Of a stretch of 64,000 nt of DNA, positions 12,888-25,567 are shown one piece after another. Below the pieces are notes generated by a model. The model did no database searches. It saw only the letters and a list, made by a program, of their open reading frames with translations, and was not told where the DNA came from. The DNA comes from Selaginella tamariscina. Its lineage: Eukaryota; Streptophyta; Lycopodiopsida; Selaginellales; Selaginellaceae. Within the stretch, counting starts at the first letter, position 1. Every line of letters begins with the position of its first letter. Both the position numbers and the translations under genes were made by a program. The stretch is taken from positions 460,572 through 524,571 of the forward strand of contig PUQB01000098.1 of NCBI GenBank assembly GCA_003024785.1. The letters are read 5' to 3'.

Positions 12888-14119
12888 ACACCTGTGTACA
12901 CTTATTGACATTCTTTTGTGGTCTTTTCAGCTACAAGACATATTTGTTTATAGCTGGAGGAAGTGGAATAGCCCCGTTTATGTCTATAATAAAGGACTTG
13001 CTTCACAGAATGCAGAACAAGCAAGCTCTACCAGTGAACAAGATACTCCTCGTATGGGCTGTCCGTAACGCAGACGAGTTAAGCATTTTACATACGATCA
13101 AAACTACGGCTGCAGTCCCAGAGTTAGAAGTACATGCTTATGTCACTGGCCAAGATGAAGAAGAACAACACAAGAACCCTAATAAAAATGTGGTATTATT
13201 TGCAGGTATAACACATGCAGAATATGTATATTCATTCGACTAATAATGTGGTGTAATTATTTGCAGGGCGAGCAGCTAAAGATCTAGTATATGCAGAACC
13301 ATCTCCAACCGGTAAGGTTGCCAGACTTGTAAGGGGGATTTCTGCAACTAAAGGATACAAACTGTATGCTGCAACTATATTAGCGTCTTTATTGGGTATA
13401 TGTTTCTTGCGGGGCTTATACACAGGTTCTACATATACCCAATTGATCATAATACGTACAGTATGTGTTCGAGATCTGGACGAGGGTTTGTTTCCCTTAT
13501 GGAGTATGTGTTAGGAGTTTCTATATTTGGTGGTGGAACTATTATTATATGGAACTGGTATAAAGGTAAAATGTATGATAACCACGTTGAGGCACCACTC
13601 TTAAGTGAGATAGCTAGTGAAGATGGAGTTAACCCGAGCAAAATACAGTACGGAAGCCGTCCTGACGTTCAAGGTAAGTATATTACATATAAATATATAT
13701 GCATAAATAACGTGTGTGTGCTACAACCATCGCATACTAATATATGTGTATTTCATATATATTACCGTACAAATTACATTAATATAATATCATATAGTTT
13801 ACCATATAAAAAAATGTGTGTGTTGTGCTTCGCTGCGTGCCTCTCATGCTCAAGCCTGCATGAGCACATGGCACGCACGTGCACTCACACACCTTTAATT
13901 ATTCATACATTGTCATGCCATGCACGTGCATGGGTATAATATTATATATAAAAATAAACAAAACGTTTTTTTAATATAGGAATTATATCTGAGTTTGCCA
14001 AAGATAAGAAGGAATACGTCGGTGTGTTCACATGTGGACCAGAGGGTATGCAGAAGGACGTAGGACTACAGTGTAAAATCCATAAACTAAACTTTCACCC
14101 TCTCAGCTTTGAGCTTTAA
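10125..14119 (+). CDS. FRO: Ferric reduction oxidase (FRO-type membrane metalloreductase), nine exons
   Basis: Plant FROs move electrons from cytosolic NADPH through FAD and two haems to reduce Fe(III) or Cu(II) across a membrane. Exons read: 10125-10287, 10340-10430, 10715-10924, 11294-11522, 12106-12433, 12516-12767, 12931-13205, 13267-13673, 13980-14119; most junctions are GT..AG and in phase. Total is about 698 codons, within the family range. Visible are the N-terminal membrane segment (GWMLVWIMRPT), haem-ligand histidines in SVRYHIWTGH and FYYTHHLY plus FHVGE, the FAD motif HPFTVISSS, the NADP-binding GGSGIAPF and the C-terminal TCGPEG. Single-base frame breaks lie near 11385, 11473, the exon 4/5 junction, 12528 and 13408, each fitting one missing base. 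These are either real lesions or consensus errors. The conserved protein on both sides of each favours errors or very recent decay. Confidence 0.9.
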
Positions 14120-14207
14120 ATCATAGTGTCCTGATCATTGACATGGAAAAATATTTTAATTATACGTTAATGTGAAGTTACATGTGTTGTTTGGTTGTGA
14201 AATGGTT

Positions 14208-14224
14208 TTAGTAAATAAATAAAA
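14208..14224 (+). terminator. Probable polyadenylation signal region of FRO
   Basis: An overlapping AATAAATAAA-type signal lies about 90 bases past the FRO stop codon (taa at 14117-14119), in a T-rich 3' flank typical of plant transcript ends. Confidence 0.4.
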
Positions 14225-15072
14225 TTGTGCTGGCTATATTGCGTTATCGTGTGTAATTGGTTAGAAAAACCGGTAATTTACCCTATACCATATAGTGTGT
14301 GTGTGTGTATAACATAATTTAATGTCGTTTAATCTATGTTATGAGTCAATAATACAATGAGAAGTTTACCAAGCTTATCGAAGGCTTTTGATTTCTTTCG
14401 TTTTCCATTTTTTTTTTTTTTTTTCTGGAAAATTGAATGGAATTATTTATGCATTAATTATATAACATATTTTATTTGCTGAAGCAGTTTTAACTTTCCC
14501 CATTTATCCATAGCCAATTAGCTCTTTACCCTTGTTAAGGTTGGCCTTAACAGTGAGCAATCCAATTGTCTGTGCTATAATATTAACATACTAAGATTGC
14601 ATCTACATACATGCAGGGTAGCATACCCACGCTAAGTGACGCCAGTCTTTCATTTCGTAAACTCACTGGCTCTCTCTTTCTCTCTCACACACACACACGC
14701 ACGCATAGCATCGTTTGATGAAAGTTACAGAGTTAAAAGTTTAAGCCTTTATTTACAAAGTTGGAGGTCCACATTATGGGATTTGGCAAGCAACTCGTCA
14801 GGATGGACATCACTGACCTCATATAAAGCAATGAATAATATGTGTGTATGCATGTGCGCGTTTTTAAATTACAGATGTATATGCACATTTGACTTCTAAC
14901 AATAATAAACAAAACACAGAACATAATATTTAATACTAACAAGATATGAGCAAAGTTTGACATATATTTAAATACATTTTAGTACTCTTAGTACTTACAA
15001 ATTTGTAGTACAAATCTTGTGTGTGTATATATGCACACACAATCTCTTTGGATACACTACATAGTTTCCTTA
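14225..15072. other. FRO to germin-like intergenic region
   Basis: Holds a poly-T run (about 14407-14424), TC/CA microsatellite tracts (about 14670-14700) and an AT-rich stretch with a TATTTAAATA element near 14964-14975 that might serve the downstream gene. The open frames here are low-complexity and show no domain. Confidence 0.4.
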
Positions 15073-15093
15073 ATGAATATTCGATTGTTGTCA

Positions 15094-15736
15094 ATGGCTC
15101 AGTATGCAGTATTGATCGCCTTCTTCTCACGTTTGCACTGTTTGTAAATGGAGCAGACCCCGACATGCTGCAGGACTTCTGCATTGCGGATAACACAAGC
15201 TCTATAACCATCAAGGTATGCAAGGCAGAGGCATCTGTGAGTGGAGAAGATTTCAAATCGGACTTTCTCAAGAAAGCAGGAAACACCAGCAACAAACTGG
15301 GATCGGCCGTACAGACTGCCAACGTGAACAACTTCCCAGGTCTCAATACTCTCGGAGTAGGGTTTGCCCGTCTCGACTACGCACCCGGCGGTACTAACCC
15401 ACCACACATACCCCGCGTACCGAGCCTTCTCTATCTCCTCCAAGGCAACTCCTCTGCGGGATCATCTCAACGACTAACAACACGCTGCTTGCCACGACCA
15501 TTGACGCTGGTGAGATGTTTGTGTTTCCCAGGGGCTTGATCCACTTCCAGATAAACACCGGGAACGATTCTGCGGTTGCATTTGCTGGATTCAACAGCCA
15601 GAACCCAGGAACTTCTCAGGTCGCCAAGGCTGTGTTCGCTGCTAACCCTCCGATCCTCGACGATGTCCTTCTGAAAGCATTCCAGATCAACCAGACTGCT
15701 CTCCAGAGTCTCAGAAGTCTCATTGGACAGACATAA
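15094..15736 (+). pseudogene. Germin-like protein (cupin), frame-broken
   Basis: Germin-like proteins are secreted Mn-binding cupins, some with oxalate oxidase or superoxide dismutase activity. Seen in order: a hydrophobic start (MAQYAVLIAFF), then LTFALFVNGADPD with LQDFCIAD, the FPGLNTLGVGFARLDYAPGG core, LLYLLQG, then DAGEMFVFPRGLIHF, SQNPG and the ANPPILDDVLLKAF tail. The span is about 213 codons, normal for the family, without an intron. Frames change near 15120 and near 15450, and the first cupin box, normally PPHTHPR, reads PPHIPRV, so the second metal-ligand histidine is not encoded as given. An in-frame upstream ATG at 15073 is an alternative start. Either this is a dead copy, or the dinucleotide-rich CACACA stretch was misread; the long preserved protein on each side keeps both open. 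Confidence 0.8.
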
Positions 15737-17351
15737 GTTTCATAATTCGATTGTTTTGTCGAGTGTTCATAACTGCAGTTTTACTGAATCAGCAAACAAA
15801 AGTCTTCTCGTGTACAGAAATACACACACGCACACACGTCTCAGAGATATGATCTGACATAAGAATTATATAAATGATGTTTGACCGTAATTCTAAAAAT
15901 CTAACCCACGTAATAATATTATTATAAGAGAACTCTTAGTAAGAATTAACATATCTTAAATTAAACTCTTAATTATAAAATTAACTTTCTTAAACTAACT
16001 AAGTATTTATTTAAAAATACTCCAGTTTTAATCTTAATTCTGAAATAGGCGGTTGAAAGTAAAGACTCTACGATGAATTAGATTGATATAATGTTATCAT
16101 CTTAATATCCTCTTCATACAAGTTTTTAAACAAAACTTCAGCGTTAAATCCATTAAAATTAACTTATCTGAGTGTATGAAAAACTATGCACGCACGCACA
16201 CACACACACACATACGCCTCAGAAACTCATCAGCGCAATGAAATAATCATAAACTACGTATAGCATGTGCAAAACAAATTATGTATGTTATACACACTAT
16301 GATTTTATACTGGACTATACATACCTTCTGGAGGTAGAGTTTTAATTTATCTTAATAATTATTGCGTTCAGATTTTTTATTTATTTATTTTTTTCACTCA
16401 CAGTATTTCACATATATGAATATGTACTTTATATATACATTCCTTTGAAAACCAGGCATATGCATATATGCATAGTACTTTATTTTGTTTTTCCCTTTGA
16501 AAGCCAGGGATTTGTAAACTTATCACTGTGAGTGCATGGTAATTTTATTTTTAGTTTAATTTTTTTTACAGAAAAGGTGTTAATAAACTAATTTAATTTA
16601 TAAAAAGTTCAAATAAATAATTAAATTTCCAAGTTGGTACATGAATATATAACAACATATATTTAAACTGTGAATCTAATAAGTAGAAAACAAACAAGAT
16701 ATATATGCCCATTTTATTTCACCGGGGAAAGAATTAATATTTATATCTATATTACATTCGTGTGAAAATATATGGAATGTAAAAGAAATTAATTGCTCTT
16801 TTTACTTATGTATACCAAGTTTATGTGTATATATGTATGTATAAGCAAACATGTTATATTAAGAGAGTCAAAATATAGTATATATAAGTTTCATATATAC
16901 ATTAATAATGCTCAAAAGTAATTCACAAATTTTCACATGCAAATTAAAATTAATGTATATACATAAATTTATCTTATAAACTTAAATTTAGTACTATTCT
17001 TTCTTGTTATACACACATAAATAAATTCCAACGTCATTAATAAATGTTTAGTTTTATTTAATCTTATTAACCTTAATGTTACCTTTGCACCAGAACCCAA
17101 TACATGTATGTATGTATGTATGTACGCATGGTAATGTGCTTTTACTACTTAAACATATTAATCTTAAATAAATCTTAAAATGTTGCATGCTATTAGTTTG
17201 TTTTACGTACATACAAAAGACATTATTAAACAAATTATACTGTTTATACTATGTGTATATGTATGCACTTACATATCCATTTATCTACACTTTTAAGATG
17301 CAATATGTGTGTATTGAGTTATATATGTATATTATGTGTATGTGTATATAG

Positions 17352-17393
<42 letters not shown>

Positions 17394-19479
17394 ACTAAGT
17401 TAATTGATTTAGTTAGAAACATTTCCGTTTTAGAAACTTCTCTAAATAAGTTTAAGACTTCTTAATACACTTATTACAATAATAAGCATAATATTTTAAA
17501 TACTTCTTTATTACAGAGATATAAATACATATATACATACAAATGATATAATTAAAGAGTTAATAAAGAGTTTGAGAACGATATTAATTCAAAATAATAA
17601 ATGTCTTAAATATCTATCTAAAGACTTTAATTCTACATACACGTCACTGAGATTTGAAGTTTACTACGTATTAGGCATGTAAAGTTAATTTGTCAAAAAC
17701 AAAATATAATTATTTTTAAATAAAATATCAAGAGCTCCAACAGAAGAAGTAGCGCCTTCAAACTTTAACGCGGAAGTGTAATTAAGGCTCACAATTTTAA
17801 AATTTAAATTTGAGAATGCGTTCTAATTTGTTAACAAACTTAAAACTGATTAAAATCTGTCTATGTGTGATATAAATATACTATTATATACATATTTGGT
17901 ATGTATATACATATTGTATATATAGTAGAATACATATATATAATATTATACATATATTAACTTTAAATTTGAAGAAGCACACACGGTTACGTGATATAAT
18001 TATTTGGGTAACCACACATCATATAATAGAACATACGATAATATATATAAGAACAATATAATAACGTAGTTGATGAAATTTCTCATTGAAGTGATACTAC
18101 ACAGACCATACACACACATATATAGATAGATAGATAGATAGATATCCGTGTTACAAGATGAATATTCTCAAATATAAGGGTTAAGTTTAATTAAAAACTG
18201 AATCACATTAACAAGCATAGCAATGGGAAACCTGAGAGTATTAGAGAGGTTAACTATGTTTAGATGTTTAACTCTTTACTAATCTTATACAAATCCGTAA
18301 TAAAGTACTGCATGAGATGTGTGTGTACTCATTATTAACATCGTTAAAAATATATACATTTAACCTGTTAAAAATTCATAGTAAATTATATATTTTTGTA
18401 GATATACACAGCTATATATATATATATATATATATATATACTAAAACATAATTTAGTTCTCCATATACTTTCTTACATTGCATCCTCGTCTACTTTCACA
18501 GAGATATGTACACAGAATTTATCTATACACATAACTATACAGCCTCTGTGCCTGCGAGTATGTGTGAGAGAGAGATCTTCAACAGAAAGAATAATGAAAA
18601 TGAATATCACATAAAATAAATGACGTATTATATTATAAAATATGATATAACCGCAAACTAATGCTTTCTTATATATACTAATATTTTCATATTGAATTTA
18701 ACTAGAAATTAAAATTCAAAATTATTTAGAATATGGATTGCCACAGCAGTTGTGTTTCCAGTTTTAAAATATTTAATTGAAATCTACTTATACAACATTG
18801 ATTTATCTTTCTTATAAAACTAAATATCTAAATAGTACATGTATTCTGGTATGCATGCATGCATACGTATCATAAACTTATACAACCTTAAATTATAATG
18901 TCTATAGTCTCATTTTTTAATAATTAGCAATTTTAATTATTTAATTAGCATTTTTTAATATTAAAAAAATATTCTTTAAAATAATATATGTTTAAAAAAA
19001 GAATATTCTTTAAAATATATGTTTGAAGACAAAATATTCTTTAGAACATTATATTTTATAATTGACCCTTCAATAAATTATAGCATTCATATATAGAAGG
19101 TATTAAGTTATATAATATATTATATTTAAGATTGTATGAGTTTAGTATAAAAATTATTAAAGAGTATAAGAGGTATATTATATAAATATTTATGTTTTAT
19201 TAAAATATTAATATTTAAATATAACATTAATTAAAAATTTGTATTAGTAATAATTATATATTATATATAATATTACAAAATCCTATATAGTCAATCTTCT
19301 ATATCTTTTTATAAATTTATATAGTTAAGTAAACAATTTGGTACTATTATTAAAGAGTTTATTATAATTATGAATATTAAATATATTGTATTTTATAATT
19401 TTATAATTGTTTTAAGCTTCAAAAAACATACATTGTTTTGCAATTTTATTAATCGTGATTTATTAATGTTTCTTGACAT
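15737..19479. other. AT-rich intergenic DNA with microsatellites
   Basis: No gene was recognised. It includes a (TA)n-(CA)n compound tract at about 17346-17392, (TA)n at about 18413-18440, a GATA tract at 18122-18145, GTAT repeats near 17105-17122 and a GCAT tract near 18852-18866. Open frames are short and of biased composition. Confidence 0.6.
17346..17392. repeat. Compound (AT)n(AC)n microsatellite
   Basis: Uninterrupted alternating TA followed directly by CA dinucleotides. Length is prone to assembly error. Confidence 0.9.
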
Positions 19480-20014
19480 CCACCCATATCGGATTTAACA
19501 TTTATAAAACATGCTAGGTCTTTTTGATTGGGAGACCATGTTTTATCTAGGCATTCATTATATTTTTTGCTCTTCCTTTCATGTCGCCTTTTTGTGGTTT
19601 GAACCATGCAACCATTACCTTATTATAATTTGTGATAACTTTAAGTGTGTCAATAATTTGACGCAGCTGATTATATGACACATTTAAAATAATGAGGACG
19701 ATCATCAGTTTTTGAAGATCCTTGTAGCAATCAAAAGTATGGTTTAGGTTTTTGGTTTCTTTGTTCAACAAACTGTGGAGTTTGCACTTCCACATCGCTA
19801 CTGGCTTTTATGTTATCTGTGCTCATTGATGTCATTTCAATCTCCTCTCGCCACCTTGTTTTATGCCAAAAAGGGTGTTGTAATTATGTACTTGTAACAA
19901 TAGGCCCTTCTAACTCTCGAACAACAGTCTCCCAATAGTCGACCACATGTTTATATACTTTGAGTAACTAGTTGCCTTATCAGAATTCTTTAGCATCGAT
20001 TTTTGAACCCATGA
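19480..20014 (-). pseudogene. DUF7869-type gene, 3' part (beyond the chromovirus insertion)
   Basis: Continuation of the minus-strand gene whose body lies at 25568-27111. It includes a block near 19920-20000 and a block around 19690-19800 (QTPQFVEQ then PHYFKCV-like) plausible for the C-terminal tail of this protein family. It is joined to the other half by the interrupted CATG[A/C] site at 20010-20014 and 25568-25572. Several stops are present. Assignment of this end alone would be weak; it rests mainly on continuity across the insertion. Confidence 0.4.
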
Positions 20015-20305
20015 TGTTACGACCCGATACAAGATACATGATATACTTACAGGATAAAGGACATTATTTTTAGCTCATACCTAGATTAGCTCTTGGAGTA
20101 TTATTTTTAACTTATGTCTAGATTAGCTCTTAGAATTGTGAGTATAAAAGCTCCGACCTAATTGTTGTACAATCAGTTACTATCAACATCAGTCATTTTA
20201 CGATCATTCTTCTTATGTTCCTTATTCTTGTCTTGTTCTTTGCTTTTGCCTTGTTCTTGAATCAAGCCTTCTTGTTCTTATCATGCTTTAGGTCGTGGCT
20301 TGACA
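20015..20305 (+). repeat. Chromovirus copy 1, 5' LTR
   Basis: Begins TGTTACGACCCGATAC and ends GTGGCTTGACA. It is shorter than its 3' partner and than the LTRs of copy 2, lacking most of the ACAGGATA array and the pyrimidine-rich part. Confidence 0.75.
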
Positions 20306-20397
20306 GTTTAATAGTAACTATTTTCATAGCTTTCTAATTTCCAATTACTCTTTTTTTTGTTCCTCCCTTGTTTTCCTCCTTTTTTCTTTCACAGATC

Positions 20398-23300
20398 ATG
20401 ATAAATTTTGAACAATTTCAACGCGAGCACCAAATGTTGCTTCATGAGCTAGCCACTTTGCGCCAAATAATCACAAACCAACGTGGCACATGCAATTGCT
20501 GATGCATCCTCCAAGGCTGTTGCACAGGCTCTCTCTCAAGCATCCGTGGTTTCCTCTCCATCGAACTCTTCTTCGGAGCCGAAGATTAGCATGCTGGAGA
20601 AGTTTAGTGGCAATTATGCTGATTTCCAAGGTTTTTTAAATCAGATTAGGCTTTTGATCCGCATGCAACCACACCACTACTTGACTAATGCACAAAAGGT
20701 TGGCCTTTTGGCATCCTTACTAGCTAGATTCCCACGGGCTTGGGTTGCCCCTTTGCTAGAGCGTGATGACCCATTGATGGAAGACTTTGAAGGATTTGTG
20801 GTTACCTTTGAAGCCTACTTTGGAGATCTCGATAAGTATCATTCCGCATGCACGAAGTTAAGGAAGCTCGCACAAGGATTTCGACCAATTTTCGTCTATG
20901 CATCCGAATTTTAGCAACTTTGCATGAACATTCCATGGGACGAGATTGCATTGATCGAACACTTGCGTTTTGGGTTGAGGGATGACATGAAGGACCTTTT
21001 CCTTGCGTTACTAGATGCCGCAGAGATCATGCAACAAGCCGTTCGCTATGACAATCGTTTGTTCGAGCGTCGTTAGAAAAAATTTCGTCAGCAATTCTTG
21101 CAAGCCAATCCTGTAGCTATAGCACATGTTCCTATGACATCTTCTAGAGTAGTTTTTTATGAAGGTCGACAAATACAAGCATGGCTCACTTTCAACTGCT
21201 AAGAAGCAACATCGTCGCAGTGAGAACTTATGCTTGTATTGTGGTGAAGTAGGACACAAGGTGGTAAAATGTCATGTTAAAGCCAGGAAGTTCAAGACAC
21301 GTAAAGTTGAAGCTAAAGTTCAATTGAAAAACTTCAATGGTCACTTCATTTAGAAGCCACAAAGTTGAACGTAAGTGCAGGCTTCATTGGTGTTGCTCAC
21401 ACCATTTTATCACTCAAGTTGGAATACACATTTACCTCAATAATTGAGATTCAAGAAGTTTGCCCTGTTAGACACTAGTGCCAATGCATGCTTCATGAAT
21501 GACACTTTTGCAGTTTAGCATGGCATTCTGGTGGTAAAGTTTAAGCGTGCAATTCCTGTAGAGGTTGCAGATGGTCGTCTAATTGCTTCTAGTGCAGTTA
21601 CCCATGCTACCACACCTTTCTCTTGCACCCATGGCGCATTTAATTGTTCGATTTCCTTTAACTTGATCAAGACTTAAACGGCTCTCATTGTTTTGGGCAT
21701 GCCATGATTCATGATTGCAAATCCTCAAATCAACTGGAGGTCTAGAACGCTCACGTTTTTCTCTACAACAGTTAGGATCAATCATGTACCTTCCTACGTG
21801 CAGGATATGACCTTAGTATCTAAGGCAGTATAAGCTACAGGATTGACCGTGCCTACTTCTCTATTAGTGTCAAAGGTTCCTCCTTAACAGGATCCACCTC
21901 TTATTAGTTTGTCAGCACATTCATAAGCTCTCCTCACTCTTGTGCATTCACGGACTTTTGTACAGGGTTCTTCCAATCCTGTACAATTGTCAACATCAGC
22001 ACAAGTTTTTCCTAATCTTGCCTCTTTTTCATTACTCTGCTTCTGTTCTATCTCCCAAGATCCTTCCTCTTTTTCATTCACAGCTCCCTCCTTCTCCTCT
22101 CCACATTCTTACCACTACTATGCATGAACTTGCCAATGATTCTGCTCCTTTTCATTTTTTTGCTTTTCAAGTAACTCTTACATCCTCTTCTATCTCTCTT
22201 ATATCTGACTCTCATGTTTTCAATCTTTTTCTCCTTCTATTTCTTCCATGCCATCTAAGTATCATTTCTTTCAGAACGTTTTTAATAAGCACAAGGTTGT
22301 AATTCTTCCTATTCACAGGTCTTATGACTGTCCCATCGATCTTGTAGAGGGGAAGACTCCACCGTTCAGACCGATTTATGCACTATCACTTACTTATTAA
22401 TTGGAGGTTCTTCGCTAGTACATCGAGGACAACTTGGCATCCGGCTTCATTCGTCACTCAAAGTCCCCTACCTGAGCACTTATCTTCTTTGTTAAGAAGA
22501 AATATGGGAGTTTGCGTTTGGTTGTGGACTATATAGGTTGAATTAAGTCATTATCCGAAATCGGTACCTGTTGCCATTGATCCCGGAATTTCTCGATCGG
22601 CTACGAGGAGTAAAGGGTGTTCACGAAGATCGAGTTACAAGGGGGCCTACAATCTTATATTGGATTCATCCAGGCGATAAGTGGAAGATTGCCTTTTGTA
22701 CAAGGTATGGACAATTCGAGTACATGGTGATGCCTTTCAAATTTACAAATGCCCTAGTCGTGTTCTAACACATAGTGAATGACTATTTCGTGACTTTTTA
22801 GACTAGTTTGTGATGATCTACCTCGATGACATTCTAATTTTCTCTAAGGATTAAGTGGCACATAACAAGCATGTACAACTAGTTGTACAGAAGCTTCGAG
22901 CATAGCTTTGTATGCGAAGTTGGAAAAGTGTTTTTTCAACAAGAATACTGTGGAGTTCTTGGGCTACATCGTCTCTCCTACCGGTGTCTCAATGGACATG
23001 CACAAATTGAAGACTGTCGTGGAGTTAAGTCTATGAGAAGTACAATGTTTCCTTGGCTTTGCAAATTTCTACATGCGATTCATACAGGACTTTTCCAAGC
23101 GTGTACTTCCACTCACAAAACCCACCAAGCGCACAAGGGATTTCTCTTGGTCCGACAAGGCGAAACATGCATTCACAGCACTCAAGGACACTTTCATGAC
23201 AGCTCTGATTTTAGCACATCATGATCTTTCTTATCCCTTTTTCGTTGAAGCATCTGCTTCAGACTTTGCAGTAGGTTCTATCCTATCATAAGTTGGAGAA

Positions 23301-25180
23301 GACAAATTACTTCATCATGTAGCCTTTCCCTTTTACTCTAGTAAGTTCCTTTCGATGGAGATTAATTACGAGATTCATGAAAAGAACTTAAGGCCATTGT
23401 GAATTCGTTCGAGAAGTGGCGGCACTTCCTGGAAGGTGCTGCACATCTTGTACAAGTTCTTACGGATCACAAGAACCTGGAATTTTTTTTAAATGGCTCG
23501 GGTTCTTAAGCGGCGACATGATAGGTGGGCAGAATTCCTATCACGTTTTGATTTTGTCATCATCTACATGCATGGTTTTCAAAATGGCAAAGCAGATATA
23601 TTATTTAGACACTTTTACCTTGCATCGACCTCGGACGATCTTGCATACGACTATCAAACGCAAGTGTTGTTGGGTCCTGATCGATTTTGGCTTGCAGCAT
23701 TACAGGTTCATTAGGCTCCAGCAAATTCAACACTTCTACAGGGCATTCATTTGTAATTGGCTACAAATGACTTGGTGAAGAATGTGTTCTCACACATTAG
23801 TCATGACATTGCAAACTTCTCTTTCTCCAATTCCTGTAAAGACTACAAGTTGTTTACCATACATGACGGACTCCTATATTAGGAGGGTCTTCTGTACATT
23901 CTTGTTGGTGTTTACAGGACTCGTGTGGTACAGGATTGTCATGATATCCCGGCTACATGATATTTTAGTGTAGCCAAGACAGTTGAGTTGGTGACTCGCA
24001 ATTATTGGTGGCTTGGGTTGCGAGGTTTTGTGAAAAAGTTTGTACGGAGTTGTGACACCTGCAACAAGTTAAAGATGCCTCGTCACACACCCTCTGGTCT
24101 TCTTCGTCCTCTTCATGTTCCCTCTGCTCCTTGACATCCATTTTTATGGATTTCCTCACATATATTCCTCCCTCTTATGGATTTGATGATTCTTGTGGTG
24201 GTTGACCGTTTCATCAAACAGGCTTATTTCATGCCCTGTAACAAGACGGCTACATGCCAAACAACTGTTGAGTTGGTGATCTATGAAGTGTTTCGACATT
24301 ATAGTCTTTCTGAGAGCATTGTTTCTGATCGAGGCCCACAATTCATATCAAGATTTTGGTGAGAGCTTCTCCGGAGTCTACAAGTTAACGTAGATCTTTC
24401 TTCAGGATATCATCCACAAACTGATAAGTAGTCAGAACGCACGATTCAGATATTGGAGCAGTATCTTTGCTACTTCATTAGTTACCAATAAGACAATTAA
24501 TTGAACCTTCTTCCTATGGCAGAGTTTGCTTACAACAACTCCGTTCACGCATTTACAAGCCAAACACCTTTCTTCACTCTTATATGCTACCATCCACGTT
24601 TTGACTTTGTTCCTCATGCTTCTCCTTCTTCTGCTCCTGTAGTAGAGGATCGTCTTCAACATCTTCATTAGGTACATGGTGATCTCCGAGTTCATCTTTA
24701 GAAATGGTACAAGCATCATGTTGATGCTCATTGTCAACTGGCACCTGCATACAAGGTTGGTGATCTTATGTGGCTTCTTTGTCAGCATATCCACACCAAT
24801 ATGCCTTCTTCTAAGTTGGATTTTTAACAATTGGGCCCTTACAGGATTGCGGCTAAGGTTAATCATGTAACTTTTCAACTAGAGCTACCATCTATTGTGA
24901 AACTTATCTTATGTTTTACACCTCTTTGTTGGAACCGTATCATCCTTCTTCTCTTCATGATCATGCTTCTCCTCCTCCTTCCTGTGGTCATTGACAATGA
25001 ACCTAAGTACAAAGTTGTAGCCATCCTTGATTCTCGTCTTCATTGCCGCCAATTTCAATACTTGGTGGATTGGAAAGGTTATTTGCCTACTAATTACACT
25101 TGGGAACCTGCATCTAATTTACTCCATGCTTCTTCCAAGGTAATGTTACCTTCCATCAATGTTATCCTGTTAAACTAGGT
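20398..25180 (+). pseudogene. gag-pol remnant of chromovirus copy 1
   Basis: The capsid part of gag carries FQGFLNQIR and GLLASLLA blocks and is cut by a TAG at 20912-20914, after which the same frame continues with QLCMNIPWDEIALIEH. The zinc knuckle has CX2CX4HX4C spacing. The protease active site reads DTS rather than the usual DTG. The reverse transcriptase retains [11 protein letters not shown] and SLRLVVDY, but the YLDD region (about 22818) lies among stops. The integrase retains the zinc-binding CDTCNK-type end and SDRGPQF. The C-terminal chromodomain would direct integration to modified chromatin, as known for chromoviruses. Confidence 0.8.
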
Positions 25181-25218
25181 CCTATGACTCATAGAACTCG
25201 TCCTTAGGGAGAAGGTAA

Positions 25219-25567
25219 TGTCACGACTCGATACAGGATACATAATACGGGATACAGGATATGCCTATAGGATATACCTACATGATACACCTACAGGATA
25301 TGCTTACAAGATATACTTACATGATAAGGGACATTATTTTTAGCTCATGCCTAGATTAACTCTTGGAGTATTATTTTTAACTTATGCCTAGATTAGCTCT
25401 TGGAGTTGTGAATATAAAAACTCCAACATAATTATTGTACAATCAGCTACTATCAACACCAGTCATTTTACTATCATTATTGTCCTATTCCTTGTTCTTG
25501 TCTTGTTCCTTGCTTTTGACTTGCTCTTGAATCAAACCTTATCCTGCTCTTGGGTCGTGGCTTGACA
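25219..25567 (+). repeat. Chromovirus copy 1, 3' LTR
   Basis: Begins TGTCACGACTCGATAC directly after the purine-rich 'agggagaaggtaa' and ends GGCTTGACA. It contains several ACAGGATA-type repeats that the 5' partner lacks. Confidence 0.8.

Larger units (their letters stand above)
20015..25567 (+). mobile_element. Ty3/gypsy chromovirus, copy 1, decayed
   Basis: Complete in outline but heavily mutated. 5' LTR 20015-20305, gag from 20398, CCHC knuckle (CLYCGEVGHKVVKC) near 21231, protease LLDTSAN near 21465, reverse transcriptase 22380-22860, RNase H near 23240, integrase about 23950-24560, a chromodomain (FQYLVDWKGY) near 25050-25110 and 3' LTR 25219-25567. The flanking CATGA and CATGC pentamers look like a target-site duplication with one change. 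Many frame breaks and stops rule out activity. Compared with copy 2 it shows many C-to-T and G-to-A changes, as expected from loss of methylated cytosine in an old, silenced element. Confidence 0.88.
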
